Assembly (NCBI RefSeq): GCF_050313795.1
Contig: NZ_JBNPMC010000008.1
Span: forward strand, 34,040 to 98,039
DNA length: 64,000 nt
Reading direction: 5' to 3'
From: CAMBRQ01 sp945870325
GTDB lineage: Bacteria > Bacillota > Clostridia > Lachnospirales > Lachnospiraceae
Below, piece by piece: positions 52,736 through 61,693 of the stretch. Below the pieces are notes generated by a model. That model saw only the letters and a program-made list of their open reading frames with translations. It was not told the origin of the DNA and did no database searches. Positions within the stretch are counted from its first letter, which is position 1. Each line of letters begins with the position of its first letter. Both the position numbers and the translations under genes were made by a program.

Positions 52736-54106
52736 ATGAAAAAGAGAGTGTTAGCAATGCTTCTCTGTGTAGCAATGACAGCATCTATGCTGCTTGGCTG
52801 TAGCGCAGGAAGTGAAGGCGGAGATTCTGATGAAGAATCTGGAAGCGGTTCTGCAGGAGGAACCAAGGAGATGGAAGTTGAAGGCGATTATACAGAGTTA
52901 GAAGTATGGACCTTCATTGAACTTCATCAGGAGTTCTACACAGACATGGCTGAGAAATGGAATGAGGAGCATCCGGACAAACAGGTAAAACTGGTACTCA
53001 GCAACATGCAGTATGACGATATGCACAACAAACTGTCTCTTGCACTGGAGTCAGGCGAAGGCGCACCAGACGTTGTTGATATCGAACTTGGTAAGTTCCC
53101 GGCATTTACAAATGGTAAGATCGGACTTATGGATCTGACAGATGCAATTGAGCCATACAAAGATAACATCATCGAATCCAGACTTTCTATCTATGGAAAA
53201 GACGGAGCATATTACGGATTCCCAACTCACGTTGGAGCAACTGTTGCATTCTACAACACAGAAGAACTTGAGGCAGCAGGTGTTGACTACACAACCATCA
53301 CAACATGGGATGATTTCAAAGAAGCAGGCGTTAAGTATCATGAAGCAACAGGCAAATACTTTGCATGTGTAGAGACAACTGCACAGTGGATGCTCAACCT
53401 GATGCTTACACAAAAAGGTGGAGATTACCTGGATGCTGATGGCAACATCGATATCACCAATGACACCATGGTAGAAGTTCTTGAGTACATCAAGGGTATG
53501 CAGGAAACTGGTGCATTCGAGACTGTTCCTGGAGGACAGCCGGATAATGAAGAGGCTTATCCTTCTTACAACAGCGGAGACTATGCAGTACAGATTATGC
53601 CTTTCTGGCAGACATCTAGATTCACAAGCTACATGACAGACCTGTCTGGTAAGATCGCAATCGCTCCGACTCCGGTATGGAATGAAGGCGACCCGATCAA
53701 ATCTATCGGTGGCGGCGGTACAGGTACTGCTGTAGTTGCAGATAGTGAGAATGCAGATCTTGCAGCAGAAGTATTTGCATACATCAAACTGTCTGAGGAA
53801 GCGAACGAAGAAGTATGGAATGTATTAGGATTTGACCCTGTTAATACAGAAGTATGGACAGATACAGAACTGACACAGAATCCGGATAACAAGTTCGTAC
53901 AGTTCTTCAATACATATCCGTTCGATACATTATTGGAAATCCAGGATGGTATCTACGCACTTGAGTCACTGACAAGTGAGAAATTCCCATCTATCAACAA
54001 TGAGTTCTGTAACGTAACGCTGAACAACATCTTCGAGGAAGGCATGGATGTAAAAGAAGCGCTCGAGCAGTCACAGGAAACATTGAAGAATGAATTCGGT
54101 GAATAA
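52736..54106 (+). CDS. ABC sugar-binding lipoprotein (family 1 SBP), probable arabino-oligosaccharide binder
   Basis: 456 residues. A signal peptide with lipobox L-L-G-C at about residue 22 attaches it outside the membrane. The mature protein has an acidic Gly/Ser linker and a family-1 fold, with aromatic residues suited to sugars. Two permeases follow. The ligand is inferred from the surrounding arabinosidases. AAAGGAGG precedes the ATG. Confidence 0.88.
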   Translation: MKKRVLAMLLCVAMTASMLLGCSAGSEGGDSDEESGSGSAGGTKEMEVEGDYTELEVWTFIELHQEFYTDMAEKWNEEHPDKQVKLVLSNMQYDDMHNKLSLALESGEGAPDVVDIELGKFPAFTNGKIGLMDLTDAIEPYKDNIIESRLSIYGKDGAYYGFPTHVGATVAFYNTEELEAAGVDYTTITTWDDFKEAGVKYHEATGKYFACVETTAQWMLNLMLTQKGGDYLDADGNIDITNDTMVEVLEYIKGMQETGAFETVPGGQPDNEEAYPSYNSGDYAVQIMPFWQTSRFTSYMTDLSGKIAIAPTPVWNEGDPIKSIGGGGTGTAVVADSENADLAAEVFAYIKLSEEANEEVWNVLGFDPVNTEVWTDTELTQNPDNKFVQFFNTYPFDTLLEIQDGIYALESLTSEKFPSINNEFCNVTLNNIFEEGMDVKEALEQSQETLKNEFGE

Positions 54107-54137
54107 TTAAGAAGTAAATGTATCGATTGTAAACTTT

Positions 54138-54177
54138 TGGGGCTGTGTGCGTATATGTGGCGCCGCGGCCCCATTTT
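54138..54177 (+). terminator. Hairpin between the binding protein and permease genes
   Basis: TGGGGC...GCCCCA stem followed by ATTTTAT. A partial terminator or mRNA end would give more binding protein than permease, a common pattern in such operons. Confidence 0.55.
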
Positions 54178-54240
54178 ATCAGTATGCAGAGAGTGTGTCG
54201 TTTATGGCGCGCTGGCTGCATTGGGAAAGAGGATGAAAGT

Positions 54241-55125
54241 ATGAAGAAACTTTTTTATTCTCAGAAAATAGCTCCTTATGTATTTGTCCTTCCATTCGTT
54301 CTGACCGTTGTCTTTTTCTGGTTATTCCCGATAGGCAATGGTGTTCTTCTGAGTTTTCAGGATGTATTAAAAGATGAATGGGTTGGCCTGGACAACTATA
54401 AAAGACTGTTGTCTGACAAGATATTTTTAAAAGCAGTGTACAATAGTGCGAGATATATGATTGGTACACTGATCCTGTTAATACCGCTTCCGATGTTGTT
54501 TGCTACGCTTTTGAACAGCAAACTGATGAAGAAGCCGGGATTGTTCAAATCAATTTATTTCATACCGGCATTAACATCTGTTGTTGTTGCTGGTACGATC
54601 TTCCGTTTGATGTTCGGCGAGATGGATACGTCTTTGGCAAACCAGGTGATTGGCGCGTTTGGACTTAGTCCTATCAAGTGGCTGAAAAATGAGTGGGCAA
54701 GTTATGGCGTATTATTGCTTCTAGCATGCTGGCGCTGGATGGGTGTTAATATTCTGTATTTCCTTGCAGGAATCCAGAGTATATCCGCAGATCTCTATGA
54801 GGCTGCTTCCATCGATGGTGCCAATAAATGGCAGCAGTTTACGAAGATTACGTTCCCGCTTGTGAAACCGACGACGGTGTATGTGCTGACAATTAGTATC
54901 TATGCAGGTCTTTCCATGTTCAACGAAAGTTACATGTTGTGGAAGGGCAATAACTCTCCGCAGAACATGGGACTTACAATTGTAGGTTACCTGTACCGGC
55001 AAGGAATTGAGAAGCGTGCAATGGGTTATGCGTGCGCGGTAGGTCTCGTGCTGCTGATCATCGTTATGATTGTCAATCTGATACAGCTTAAGGCGACCGG
55101 AACATTCGATAAGGAGGAGAGATAG
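54241..55125 (+). CDS. ABC sugar permease (AraP/UgpA type)
   Basis: 294 residues, six membrane helices. The EAA loop is E-A-A-S-I-D-G-A-N-K-W-Q-Q-F near residue 205. It is the first of the permease pair. ATG 54241 has AGAGGA upstream; the in-frame ATG at 54145 lies in the hairpin region and is rejected. Confidence 0.9.
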   Translation: MKKLFYSQKIAPYVFVLPFVLTVVFFWLFPIGNGVLLSFQDVLKDEWVGLDNYKRLLSDKIFLKAVYNSARYMIGTLILLIPLPMLFATLLNSKLMKKPGLFKSIYFIPALTSVVVAGTIFRLMFGEMDTSLANQVIGAFGLSPIKWLKNEWASYGVLLLLACWRWMGVNILYFLAGIQSISADLYEAASIDGANKWQQFTKITFPLVKPTTVYVLTISIYAGLSMFNESYMLWKGNNSPQNMGLTIVGYLYRQGIEKRAMGYACAVGLVLLIIVMIVNLIQLKATGTFDKEER

Positions 55126-55126
55126 T

Positions 55127-55972
55127 ATGAAGAGTCAAAAAAATAAAAACAGACTTGCCACAGTAATGCTGATTGTGCTATTTGCAATTCTGGCAATTCT
55201 GACTATCATACCAATATACACAATCTTCCTTGCGAGTTTTAAACCGGGCGGAGACTTGCTTCAGTATGGTCTGAACCTTGGAATCGACTGGAGTCGGATG
55301 AGTCTTGATAATTATGTGCTCCTCTTTACCGGACAGCATGATTATTGGAGATGGTTCGCGAACAGTATTGTCCTGACAGTGGTTACTGTGGTAGCAACAC
55401 TGCTTGTGAGTGCGTTCGTAGGATATGGATTTTCCGCATATGAGTTCAAGGGTAAGAATGCCCTGTTCTTAATCGTATTGATTATCCTGTCTATTCCTTT
55501 GGAGGTAGTTATGCTTCCATTATATAAGCAGATGACCACATGGGGACTGATGGATAGTTATATTGCAATTGTGCTTCCTTTCGTGGCACACGCTTCGACG
55601 ATATTCTTCTTCCGCCAGTACCTGCAGGGGCTTCCGAAGTCGCTTCTGGAGGCAGGAAGAATCGATGGCGCGACAGAGTATGGAATCTTCTTCCGGCTGA
55701 TCATGCCAATTATGAAACCTGCATTTGCAGCCATGGCAATCCTGAACGGTATGAATGCATGGAATAACTATCTGTGGCCGTTGCTGGTAATCCGTTCTTC
55801 AAGCAAATACACATTGACCCTTGGATTGAATACGTTGATTAATCCGTATGGAGACAACTACAGTTTGCTGGTAGTGGGAGCATTCTTCTCTATCATACCA
55901 ATCTTTATACTGTTTATCTGTTTCCAGCAGTATTTTATTGAAGGTATGACAGCAGGTGCGGTAAAAGAATAA
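55127..55972 (+). CDS. ABC sugar permease (AraQ/UgpE type)
   Basis: 281 residues, six membrane helices, EAA loop E-A-G-R-I-D-G-A-T-E-Y-G-I-F. It begins one base after the previous permease stop, with AAGGAGGAG inside the end of that gene. No ATPase gene follows, so a general MsmK-like ATPase is needed from elsewhere. Confidence 0.9.
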   Translation: MKSQKNKNRLATVMLIVLFAILAILTIIPIYTIFLASFKPGGDLLQYGLNLGIDWSRMSLDNYVLLFTGQHDYWRWFANSIVLTVVTVVATLLVSAFVGYGFSAYEFKGKNALFLIVLIILSIPLEVVMLPLYKQMTTWGLMDSYIAIVLPFVAHASTIFFFRQYLQGLPKSLLEAGRIDGATEYGIFFRLIMPIMKPAFAAMAILNGMNAWNNYLWPLLVIRSSSKYTLTLGLNTLINPYGDNYSLLVVGAFFSIIPIFILFICFQQYFIEGMTAGAVKE

Positions 55973-55992
55973 ATATAATTAGGAGGTAATAC

Positions 55993-57507
55993 ATGAGTAA
56001 GACAGCAAAGATGATTATTGACAAGGATTTTAAAGTCTCACAGGTGGATGACAGGATCTACGGCTCCTTTATTGAGCATCTGGGACGCGCCGTATATGAC
56101 GGATTATATCAGCCGGGCAATCCGATGTCTGATGAAGATGGTTTTCGTAAGGATGTCATTGAGATGGTAAAGGAACTGGATGTCCCGATTATCCGTTATC
56201 CGGGGGGAAATTTTGTGTCAAATTTCTTCTGGGAAGACAGTGTGGGACCAGTTGAAAATCGTCCGAACCGACTGGAACTTGCATGGAGAAGCCTGGAAAA
56301 GAATGAGGTGGGCTTAAATGAGTTCTCTAAGTGGACGGATAAGGTGAATTCCGAGATGATGATGGCGGTAAACCTTGGAACAAGAGGAATTGCTGATGCG
56401 TGTAACCTCCTTGAGTACTGTAACCATCCGGGCGGAACAAAATACAGTGATATGCGTATTGCCCACGGATACAAAGAACCGCACAATGTAAAAGTGTGGT
56501 GCCTGGGTAATGAGATGGACGGACCGTGGCAGCTGGGACGTAAGACGATGAACGAGTACGGACGTCTGGCGGAGGAGACCGCGAAGGCAATGAAACTGAT
56601 CGATCCGACGATTGAACTGGTATCCTGTGGAAGTTCTGCTCTGGATATGCCGACTTTCCCGAAGTGGGAGTCTGCAACACTGGAGTGTACCTATGACTAT
56701 GTGGATTACGTGTCCATGCATCAGTATTATGGCAACAGAGACAATGACAGCCTGGATTTCCTGGCTTGTTCTGATGATATGGATGAGTTCATCCGCACGG
56801 TCATTGCAACCTGTGACTACGTAAAGGCGAAAAAGAGAGGCCGCAAGAATATCAACATCAGTTTCGATGAGTGGAATGTGTGGTTCCATTCTAACGCGGC
56901 GGATGATGATATTACCACGAACCATCCGTGGCAGGTGGCTCCGCCAATGCTGGAGGATATTTATACTTTCGAGGATGCACTGCTGGTAGGATTGATGCTG
57001 ATCACGCTTCTTAGACATGCAGACCGCGTGAAGATTGCCTGCCTGGCACAACTTGTGAACGTCATTGCACCGATCATGACGGAAGCAGGTGGAGGCGGCG
57101 CATGGAAGCAGACCATCTTCTATCCATTTATGCATGCTTCAAAATACGGAAGAGGCGTTGTCCTTTGGCCGATGCTTTCTACTCCGAAGCATGATACATC
57201 CAAGCATGAGAATGTTACGGATGTGGAGAGTGTTGCCGTATATAATGAAGAAAAAGAGGAACTGACTATATTTGCAGTAAACCGTACGCTGGATGAGGAT
57301 ATTCAGCTTACAACAGACGTTCGCGGTATGGAAGGGTATAAGATCCTGGAGCATATCGTGCTGGAAGAGTCTGATCTCAAACTTGTGAATAGCGTAGGTG
57401 AGCAAAGAGTCGTTCCGAAATCTGTGAACCGTTCTTCTATGGATAGCGGAATTATGACGAGTATGCTTCATAAGGCATCATGGAATGTAATCCGTCTGGG
57501 CAGATAA
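55993..57507 (+). CDS. abfA: GH51 alpha-L-arabinofuranosidase
   Basis: 504 residues, the usual intracellular GH51 size. The acid/base Glu is in C-L-G-N-E-M-D-G-P-W-Q-L-G, and the nucleophile is in S-F-D-E-W-N-V-W. N-terminal G-S-F-I-E-H-L-G-R-A-V-Y-D and R-Y-P-G-G-N-F are conserved. It releases L-arabinose from alpha-1,2/1,3/1,5-linked oligosaccharides in the cytoplasm. TTAGGAGG precedes the ATG. Confidence 0.94.
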   Translation: MSKTAKMIIDKDFKVSQVDDRIYGSFIEHLGRAVYDGLYQPGNPMSDEDGFRKDVIEMVKELDVPIIRYPGGNFVSNFFWEDSVGPVENRPNRLELAWRSLEKNEVGLNEFSKWTDKVNSEMMMAVNLGTRGIADACNLLEYCNHPGGTKYSDMRIAHGYKEPHNVKVWCLGNEMDGPWQLGRKTMNEYGRLAEETAKAMKLIDPTIELVSCGSSALDMPTFPKWESATLECTYDYVDYVSMHQYYGNRDNDSLDFLACSDDMDEFIRTVIATCDYVKAKKRGRKNINISFDEWNVWFHSNAADDDITTNHPWQVAPPMLEDIYTFEDALLVGLMLITLLRHADRVKIACLAQLVNVIAPIMTEAGGGGAWKQTIFYPFMHASKYGRGVVLWPMLSTPKHDTSKHENVTDVESVAVYNEEKEELTIFAVNRTLDEDIQLTTDVRGMEGYKILEHIVLEESDLKLVNSVGEQRVVPKSVNRSSMDSGIMTSMLHKASWNVIRLGR

Positions 57508-57555
57508 ACCGGCGGTTGTAAATAGCGTAGATAGTGGCAACCAGTGTGTCTGGTG

Positions 57556-57600
57556 GGTACATAATCTGGCAGGCACATAATCTGATAGGCACATAACGAG
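57556..57600. repeat. Three tandem copies of a 16 bp unit
   Basis: GGYACATAATCTGRYA occurs at 57556 and 57572, with a shortened third copy at 57588, just before the DUF624 gene. It looks like slippage. Confidence 0.6.
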
Positions 57601-57616
57601 AAAGAAGTTGGTGGAT

Positions 57617-58234
57617 ATGAAATTTTTTGTAATTGACAGCCCGATCATGAGATTCCTGGGAAGGGTTGGAGATATTCTGATATTGAATCTGATCTTCGTG
57701 GTGACATCGCTGCCGATCATAACAATAGGAACGGCGCTGAGTGCTTCATACACAGTGGCGATGAAACTGGTGCGAGGGGAAGATCCATCCGTTATAAAAG
57801 AGTACCTGCGGGCGTATAGGCGGAATTTCAAACCGGCAACAATCAGTTGGCTGATTATGGCGGCGGTTGGGGCACTTATATTTCTGGATTTTCGTCTTAT
57901 CGGGGTATTTCATGGTATATCATATACGGTGATGCGCCTTCTGCTTGCGATGGTGCTGGGAGTATGGATGCTGATATTCTTATATCTCTTCCCGTACATT
58001 GCGAGGTTCGAGAATACGGTGTTTCATTCCATCAAGAATGCATTGTTTTTGAGTGCTGCCCATATACCGTCAACGATTATGATGTTAGGGATCGACATAG
58101 GGGTGTTGGTGATTACGCTGTTCACATCTAAGACCTTTGTGATCGGAACGATCGTCTGGGCGTTTGCGGGATTCGCGGCACTGGCATATGTGCGCTCGTT
58201 TCTGCTATGCAGGATATTCGCGAAATATGAATAA
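57617..58234 (+). CDS. YesL-like (DUF624) membrane protein
   Basis: 205 residues with about five membrane helices. The DUF624 pattern is F-x-x-x-x-P-I-x-R-F-L-x-x-x-G-D-x-x-x-L-N and the S-L-P-I-I-T-I-G-T-A segment. Such proteins are regularly found with sugar ABC importers and polysaccharide-degradation genes; function is not known. ATG 57617 chosen; TTG 57608 and GTG 57611 are possible. Confidence 0.8.
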   Translation: MKFFVIDSPIMRFLGRVGDILILNLIFVVTSLPIITIGTALSASYTVAMKLVRGEDPSVIKEYLRAYRRNFKPATISWLIMAAVGALIFLDFRLIGVFHGISYTVMRLLLAMVLGVWMLIFLYLFPYIARFENTVFHSIKNALFLSAAHIPSTIMMLGIDIGVLVITLFTSKTFVIGTIVWAFAGFAALAYVRSFLLCRIFAKYE

Positions 58235-58262
58235 AATAAGAATCAAGTAAATAAGAATCGGG

Positions 58263-58299
58263 GAATAGGATTAGCGTTATGATATGGCTAATCCTATTC
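58263..58299. terminator. Bidirectional terminator between the YesL-like and AraC-type genes
   Basis: GAATAGGATTAGC and its exact complement, with an 11-base loop. Confidence 0.8.
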
Positions 58300-58368
58300 T
58301 TATGTTTCCATAGCATTCGGAGAGAACTGCCAGCGGCAAGTTCTGCAGGTTGTCGGGAGCAGATGCTG

Positions 58369-59412
58369 TCAGTCTTTCTTTCTATATTTGGAAGGAGTCA
58401 TTCCATAGCGTTCCTGGAAGATTCTGTAGAAATATCCTTTGTTGTGATATCCTACGATGTCGGCAATCTCGTCCACGCGTTTGCTGGTGGTGGTCAGCAG
58501 CTGTTCGGCTTTCTCCAGACGGATCTGCTGAACATAGGCAGAATAAGTAAGCCCAGTCTTGCTCTTGATCAGACGGTTAAAATAATCTTCCTGATAATGG
58601 AAATTATTGACCAGATCCTGGATCGTAATATCGGCGTAATTGCGTTTGATGTATTCGGCGATCTCTTCGAAGATGATCCAGTTCATGGTCTTTCTCTGCT
58701 CTTTTGACAGGGAGAATTCATATTTCGTGCTTATAATTCGGAAAATGCGAAGAAGAAGCCCCTTGCAGATGTAGCGGGACCCGACTTCGTTATTGCATAA
58801 TTCTTTTAATAACAGATATAAGTAATTCTCTAATTCTTCTGGGGCATCAGCGCCCGGGCGGAAATGAAGGTACTGTTGAAGGTCTTTCTGCTTCAGCAAA
58901 GCGGACTGCAAGAAGGAGATAATCTTTTGCGTGGTGATATTCTCATCCATAATCTCGGAAAACATGTCATTAGCAATTCCGAGGAACAAGACGGTGGAAG
59001 GCTGTTCAAGTAAGTAATCCTGATGAAGGCAGTTCTTGTCAATCAGACATAGATCACCTTTGATGAATACAATATCCTTGCCGAGAATTTTCTGACGGAA
59101 TTCTCCCTCCACTACGTAAGCAAGTTCTATGTAATCATGCGTGTGAAGCTGTGTCTTTTCTCCAGGAGAAAAATGATATTGATAACAGAATGGTTTCGGG
59201 GCAGGGGACATAGTGGCACGTAGGTTATGTCCTGATTCCGTATTCCAGCATAATGCGAAGATGCGGTACTGCTGGAGCAAAGGATACGTCTTTACTTCCT
59301 GGACGGATTTGGAATATTCGGGGCAGATAAGGCGTGGACCTAGTTTGTGGCTTTCGGGTAGCAGATTGCAGTCGGGGCCGGTAATCTGCCGGCATAATTG
59401 GGATAGAGTCAA
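58369..59412 (-). CDS. AraC-family transcriptional regulator
   Basis: 347 residues. A cupin-like sensing domain (about 85-160; H-T-H-D-Y-I-E-L-A-Y-V) is followed by a C-terminal double helix-turn-helix (about 245-345) with F-N-R-L-I-K, S-K-T-G-L-T-Y-S-A-Y-V and I-A-D-I-V-G-Y-H. The TTG start at 59412 is supported by GGAGG five bases upstream. Probable activator of arabinan or arabinose genes, inferred from position. Confidence 0.87.
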   Translation of the reverse strand: MTLSQLCRQITGPDCNLLPESHKLGPRLICPEYSKSVQEVKTYPLLQQYRIFALCWNTESGHNLRATMSPAPKPFCYQYHFSPGEKTQLHTHDYIELAYVVEGEFRQKILGKDIVFIKGDLCLIDKNCLHQDYLLEQPSTVLFLGIANDMFSEIMDENITTQKIISFLQSALLKQKDLQQYLHFRPGADAPEELENYLYLLLKELCNNEVGSRYICKGLLLRIFRIISTKYEFSLSKEQRKTMNWIIFEEIAEYIKRNYADITIQDLVNNFHYQEDYFNRLIKSKTGLTYSAYVQQIRLEKAEQLLTTTSKRVDEIADIVGYHNKGYFYRIFQERYGMTPSKYRKKD

Positions 59413-59445
59413 TGGGGTACCTCCATATGATATTGATGTAAGGGA

Positions 59446-59710
59446 TTAGGCAAGAATCTCAAGGACCTTTTCTGTGGAGATATTGCATATGGCAGCAATC
59501 TCTTCGGGGGTTTTGCCGTCTAAATGTAACTTGAAAATCTGACGGGTTCGCTGTTCACCCTGCTGTATACCTTGTTGTCTCTTTGATGTTTTTGGGATCG
59601 GTTTTTAAAATCGCAGCGATAAAGCCATTCCTTACTTTTGGAATATACATCAATTCCGAAAAACAGAAGTCTACAGTGGGTAGCATTATAAAGTTGTCGG
59701 TGTTACTCAT
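59446..59710 (-). pseudogene. Rpn-family nuclease/transposase-like gene, internally deleted remnant
   Basis: The minus strand from 59710 encodes the family N-terminus, with M-L-P-T-V-D-F-C-F-S-E-L-M and K-V-R-N-G-F-I-A-A-I-L. After about 48 codons the frame shifts into the normal C-terminal tail, with G-E-Q-R-T-R-Q-I-F-K-L and T-P-E-E-I-A-A-I, and a stop at 59446. About 200 residues with the PD-(D/E)xK core are missing. Confidence 0.7.
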
Positions 59711-60144
59711 ATATGTCTCCTTTCTGGTTACGTATACATGGCATGTATCAGAAAGAAAACAAATGAATGATTTATTTCATTATAACATACCTGTAACTGC
59801 AAGTGTTATTCAGATTCCTGGGAAATTCATTCTGAGAAGTAATTGAGAAGTAATACTGAAAAATCTGAAATAAAATAGATTTCAATGAAAGAACTGATGC
59901 TTTGCGAATGCATTTTGCATCTATTAAAAGAATAGCATGGAATTGCAAATCGGACAAGATGGCAACATATCCAAAAAATTGAACAAAAATCAGCAAAAAC
60001 AAGCATAGGTCGGATTAGGTAACTTTTTTATGCAACCGGCAGAATTAAGAACTTGCGATGTAAGACCATATTTGCCTATAATAAAAGCACATAGATAGAT
60101 CAAGTGCGTATCAAACATTAATTCAAGAAAGCGAGGAAATGAAT
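59711..60144. other. Intergenic region upstream of araA
   Basis: About 430 AT-rich bases. The right end holds the araA promoter. No ORF with support was seen in the left 300 bases, only short direct and inverted repeats (for example GAATGCATTTTGCAT near 59908). The ATTAAACG operator motif is absent here. Confidence 0.4.
60053..60082 (+). promoter_or_regulatory. Predicted promoter of araA
   Basis: TTGCGA (60053-60058), an 18 bp spacer and TATAAT (60077-60082), about 60 bp before the start codon. Confidence 0.55.
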
Positions 60145-61644
60145 ATGTTAAAAACGAAGAATTATCAGTTCTGGTTCTGTACCGGATCACAGGATTTATA
60201 CGGGGATGAGTGTCTGGCACATGTCGCAGAGCATTCTCAGAAGATTGTAGAGGCGCTGAATGCTTCCGGCAACCTTCCATATGAGGTGGTATGGAAACCA
60301 ACCCTGATCACCAATGAATTAATCAGAAAGACATTAAATGAAGCGAACATGGATGAGAACTGTGCAGGTGTTATCACATGGATGCACACATTCTCCCCAT
60401 CCAAGTCCTGGATTCTTGGACTTCAGGAGTATAGAAAACCACTGCTTCACTTACATACACAGTTCAATCGTGAGATTCCATATGATACCATCGATATGGA
60501 TTTCATGAATGAGAACCAGGCAGCACACGGCGACAGAGAGTATGGTCACATCTTTACCCGTCTTGGCATGGAACGCAAGGTTGTAATGGGATACTGGGCT
60601 GATGAAGATGTTCAGAAGAAGATTGGTTCCTGGATGCGTACCGCAGTCGGTGTAATCGAGAGCAGCCACGTGCGTGTAATGCGTATCGCTGATAATATGA
60701 GAAATGTTGCCGTAACAGAAGGCGATAAGGTAGAGGCTCAGATCAAATTCGGCTGGGAAGTAGATGCTTATCCGGTAAATGAGATCGTAGAAGCAGTAGA
60801 TGCAGTATCTAAGGGAGACATTGATACCTTAGTGGAAGAATATTATGATAAATACGAGATCCTTCTGGAAGGTAGGGATGAGAAGGAATTCAGAGAGCAT
60901 GTAGCAGTACAGGCTGGAATCGAGATTGGTTTCGAGAGATTCTTAGAAGAGAAGAATTATCAGGCAATCGTTACACACTTTGGCGATCTTGGCGGACTGA
61001 AGCAGTTACCAGGACTTGCAATCCAGAGACTGATGGAAAAAGGCTATGGTTTCGGCGCAGAAGGTGACTGGAAGACAGCTGCTATGGTACGTATCATGAA
61101 GATCATGACAGAGGGAATGAAGGATGCTAAGGGAACTTCTTTCATGGAAGACTATACTTACAACTTAGTACCAGGTAAAGAAGGAATCCTTCAGGCGCAC
61201 ATGCTGGAAGTATGCCCGACGATCGCGGACGGCAAGATCAGTATCAAGGAGCAGCCGCTTTCTATGGGAAATAGAGAAGATCCTGCAAGACTTGTATTTA
61301 CTTCCAAAGAGGGTCCGGCAGTGGCTACATCCCTGATTGATCTGGGAGACCGATTCCGTCTGATCATCAATGACGTTAACTGCAAGAAGGTAGAGAAACC
61401 AATGCCGAAACTTCCGGTTGCAACAGCATTCTGGACACCGGAGCCGAACCTTAAGACAGGTGCGGAAGCGTGGATTCTTGCGGGCGGCGCACATCATACA
61501 GCATTCTCTTATGACCTGACCAGCGAGCAGATGGGTGACTGGGCAGCATGCATGGGAATCGAGGCTGTTTATATTGATAAGGATACAACCATCCGTCAGT
61601 TCAAGAATGAACTGCTGTGGAACAGTGTAGCATATCGTAAATAA
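60145..61644 (+). CDS. araA: L-arabinose isomerase
   Basis: 499 residues. N-terminal F-W-F-C-T-G-S-Q-D-L-Y-G and the W-M-H-T-F-S-P-S-K block are diagnostic. G-A-E-G-D-W-K-T-A holds a metal-ligand Glu, and the late G-G-A-H-H-T-A-F holds a His ligand. It converts L-arabinose to L-ribulose with Mn2+. ATG 60145 has GCGAGGA at proper spacing; the ATG at 60139 is too close. Confidence 0.96.
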   Translation: MLKTKNYQFWFCTGSQDLYGDECLAHVAEHSQKIVEALNASGNLPYEVVWKPTLITNELIRKTLNEANMDENCAGVITWMHTFSPSKSWILGLQEYRKPLLHLHTQFNREIPYDTIDMDFMNENQAAHGDREYGHIFTRLGMERKVVMGYWADEDVQKKIGSWMRTAVGVIESSHVRVMRIADNMRNVAVTEGDKVEAQIKFGWEVDAYPVNEIVEAVDAVSKGDIDTLVEEYYDKYEILLEGRDEKEFREHVAVQAGIEIGFERFLEEKNYQAIVTHFGDLGGLKQLPGLAIQRLMEKGYGFGAEGDWKTAAMVRIMKIMTEGMKDAKGTSFMEDYTYNLVPGKEGILQAHMLEVCPTIADGKISIKEQPLSMGNREDPARLVFTSKEGPAVATSLIDLGDRFRLIINDVNCKKVEKPMPKLPVATAFWTPEPNLKTGAEAWILAGGAHHTAFSYDLTSEQMGDWAACMGIEAVYIDKDTTIRQFKNELLWNSVAYRK

Positions 61645-61693
61645 GATTTTATAAGAATGCCAGGCGGGGTCGCCTGGCATAAGGAGAATAGAT

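Noticed and set aside
54145..54240. Longer N-terminus of the first permease
   Set aside because: The extension is encoded by the intergenic hairpin and lacks a membrane-protein signature or ribosome site.
59583..59846. Plus-strand ORF upstream of araA
   Set aside because: It is antisense to the Rpn remnant, whose family similarity on the minus strand is clear.
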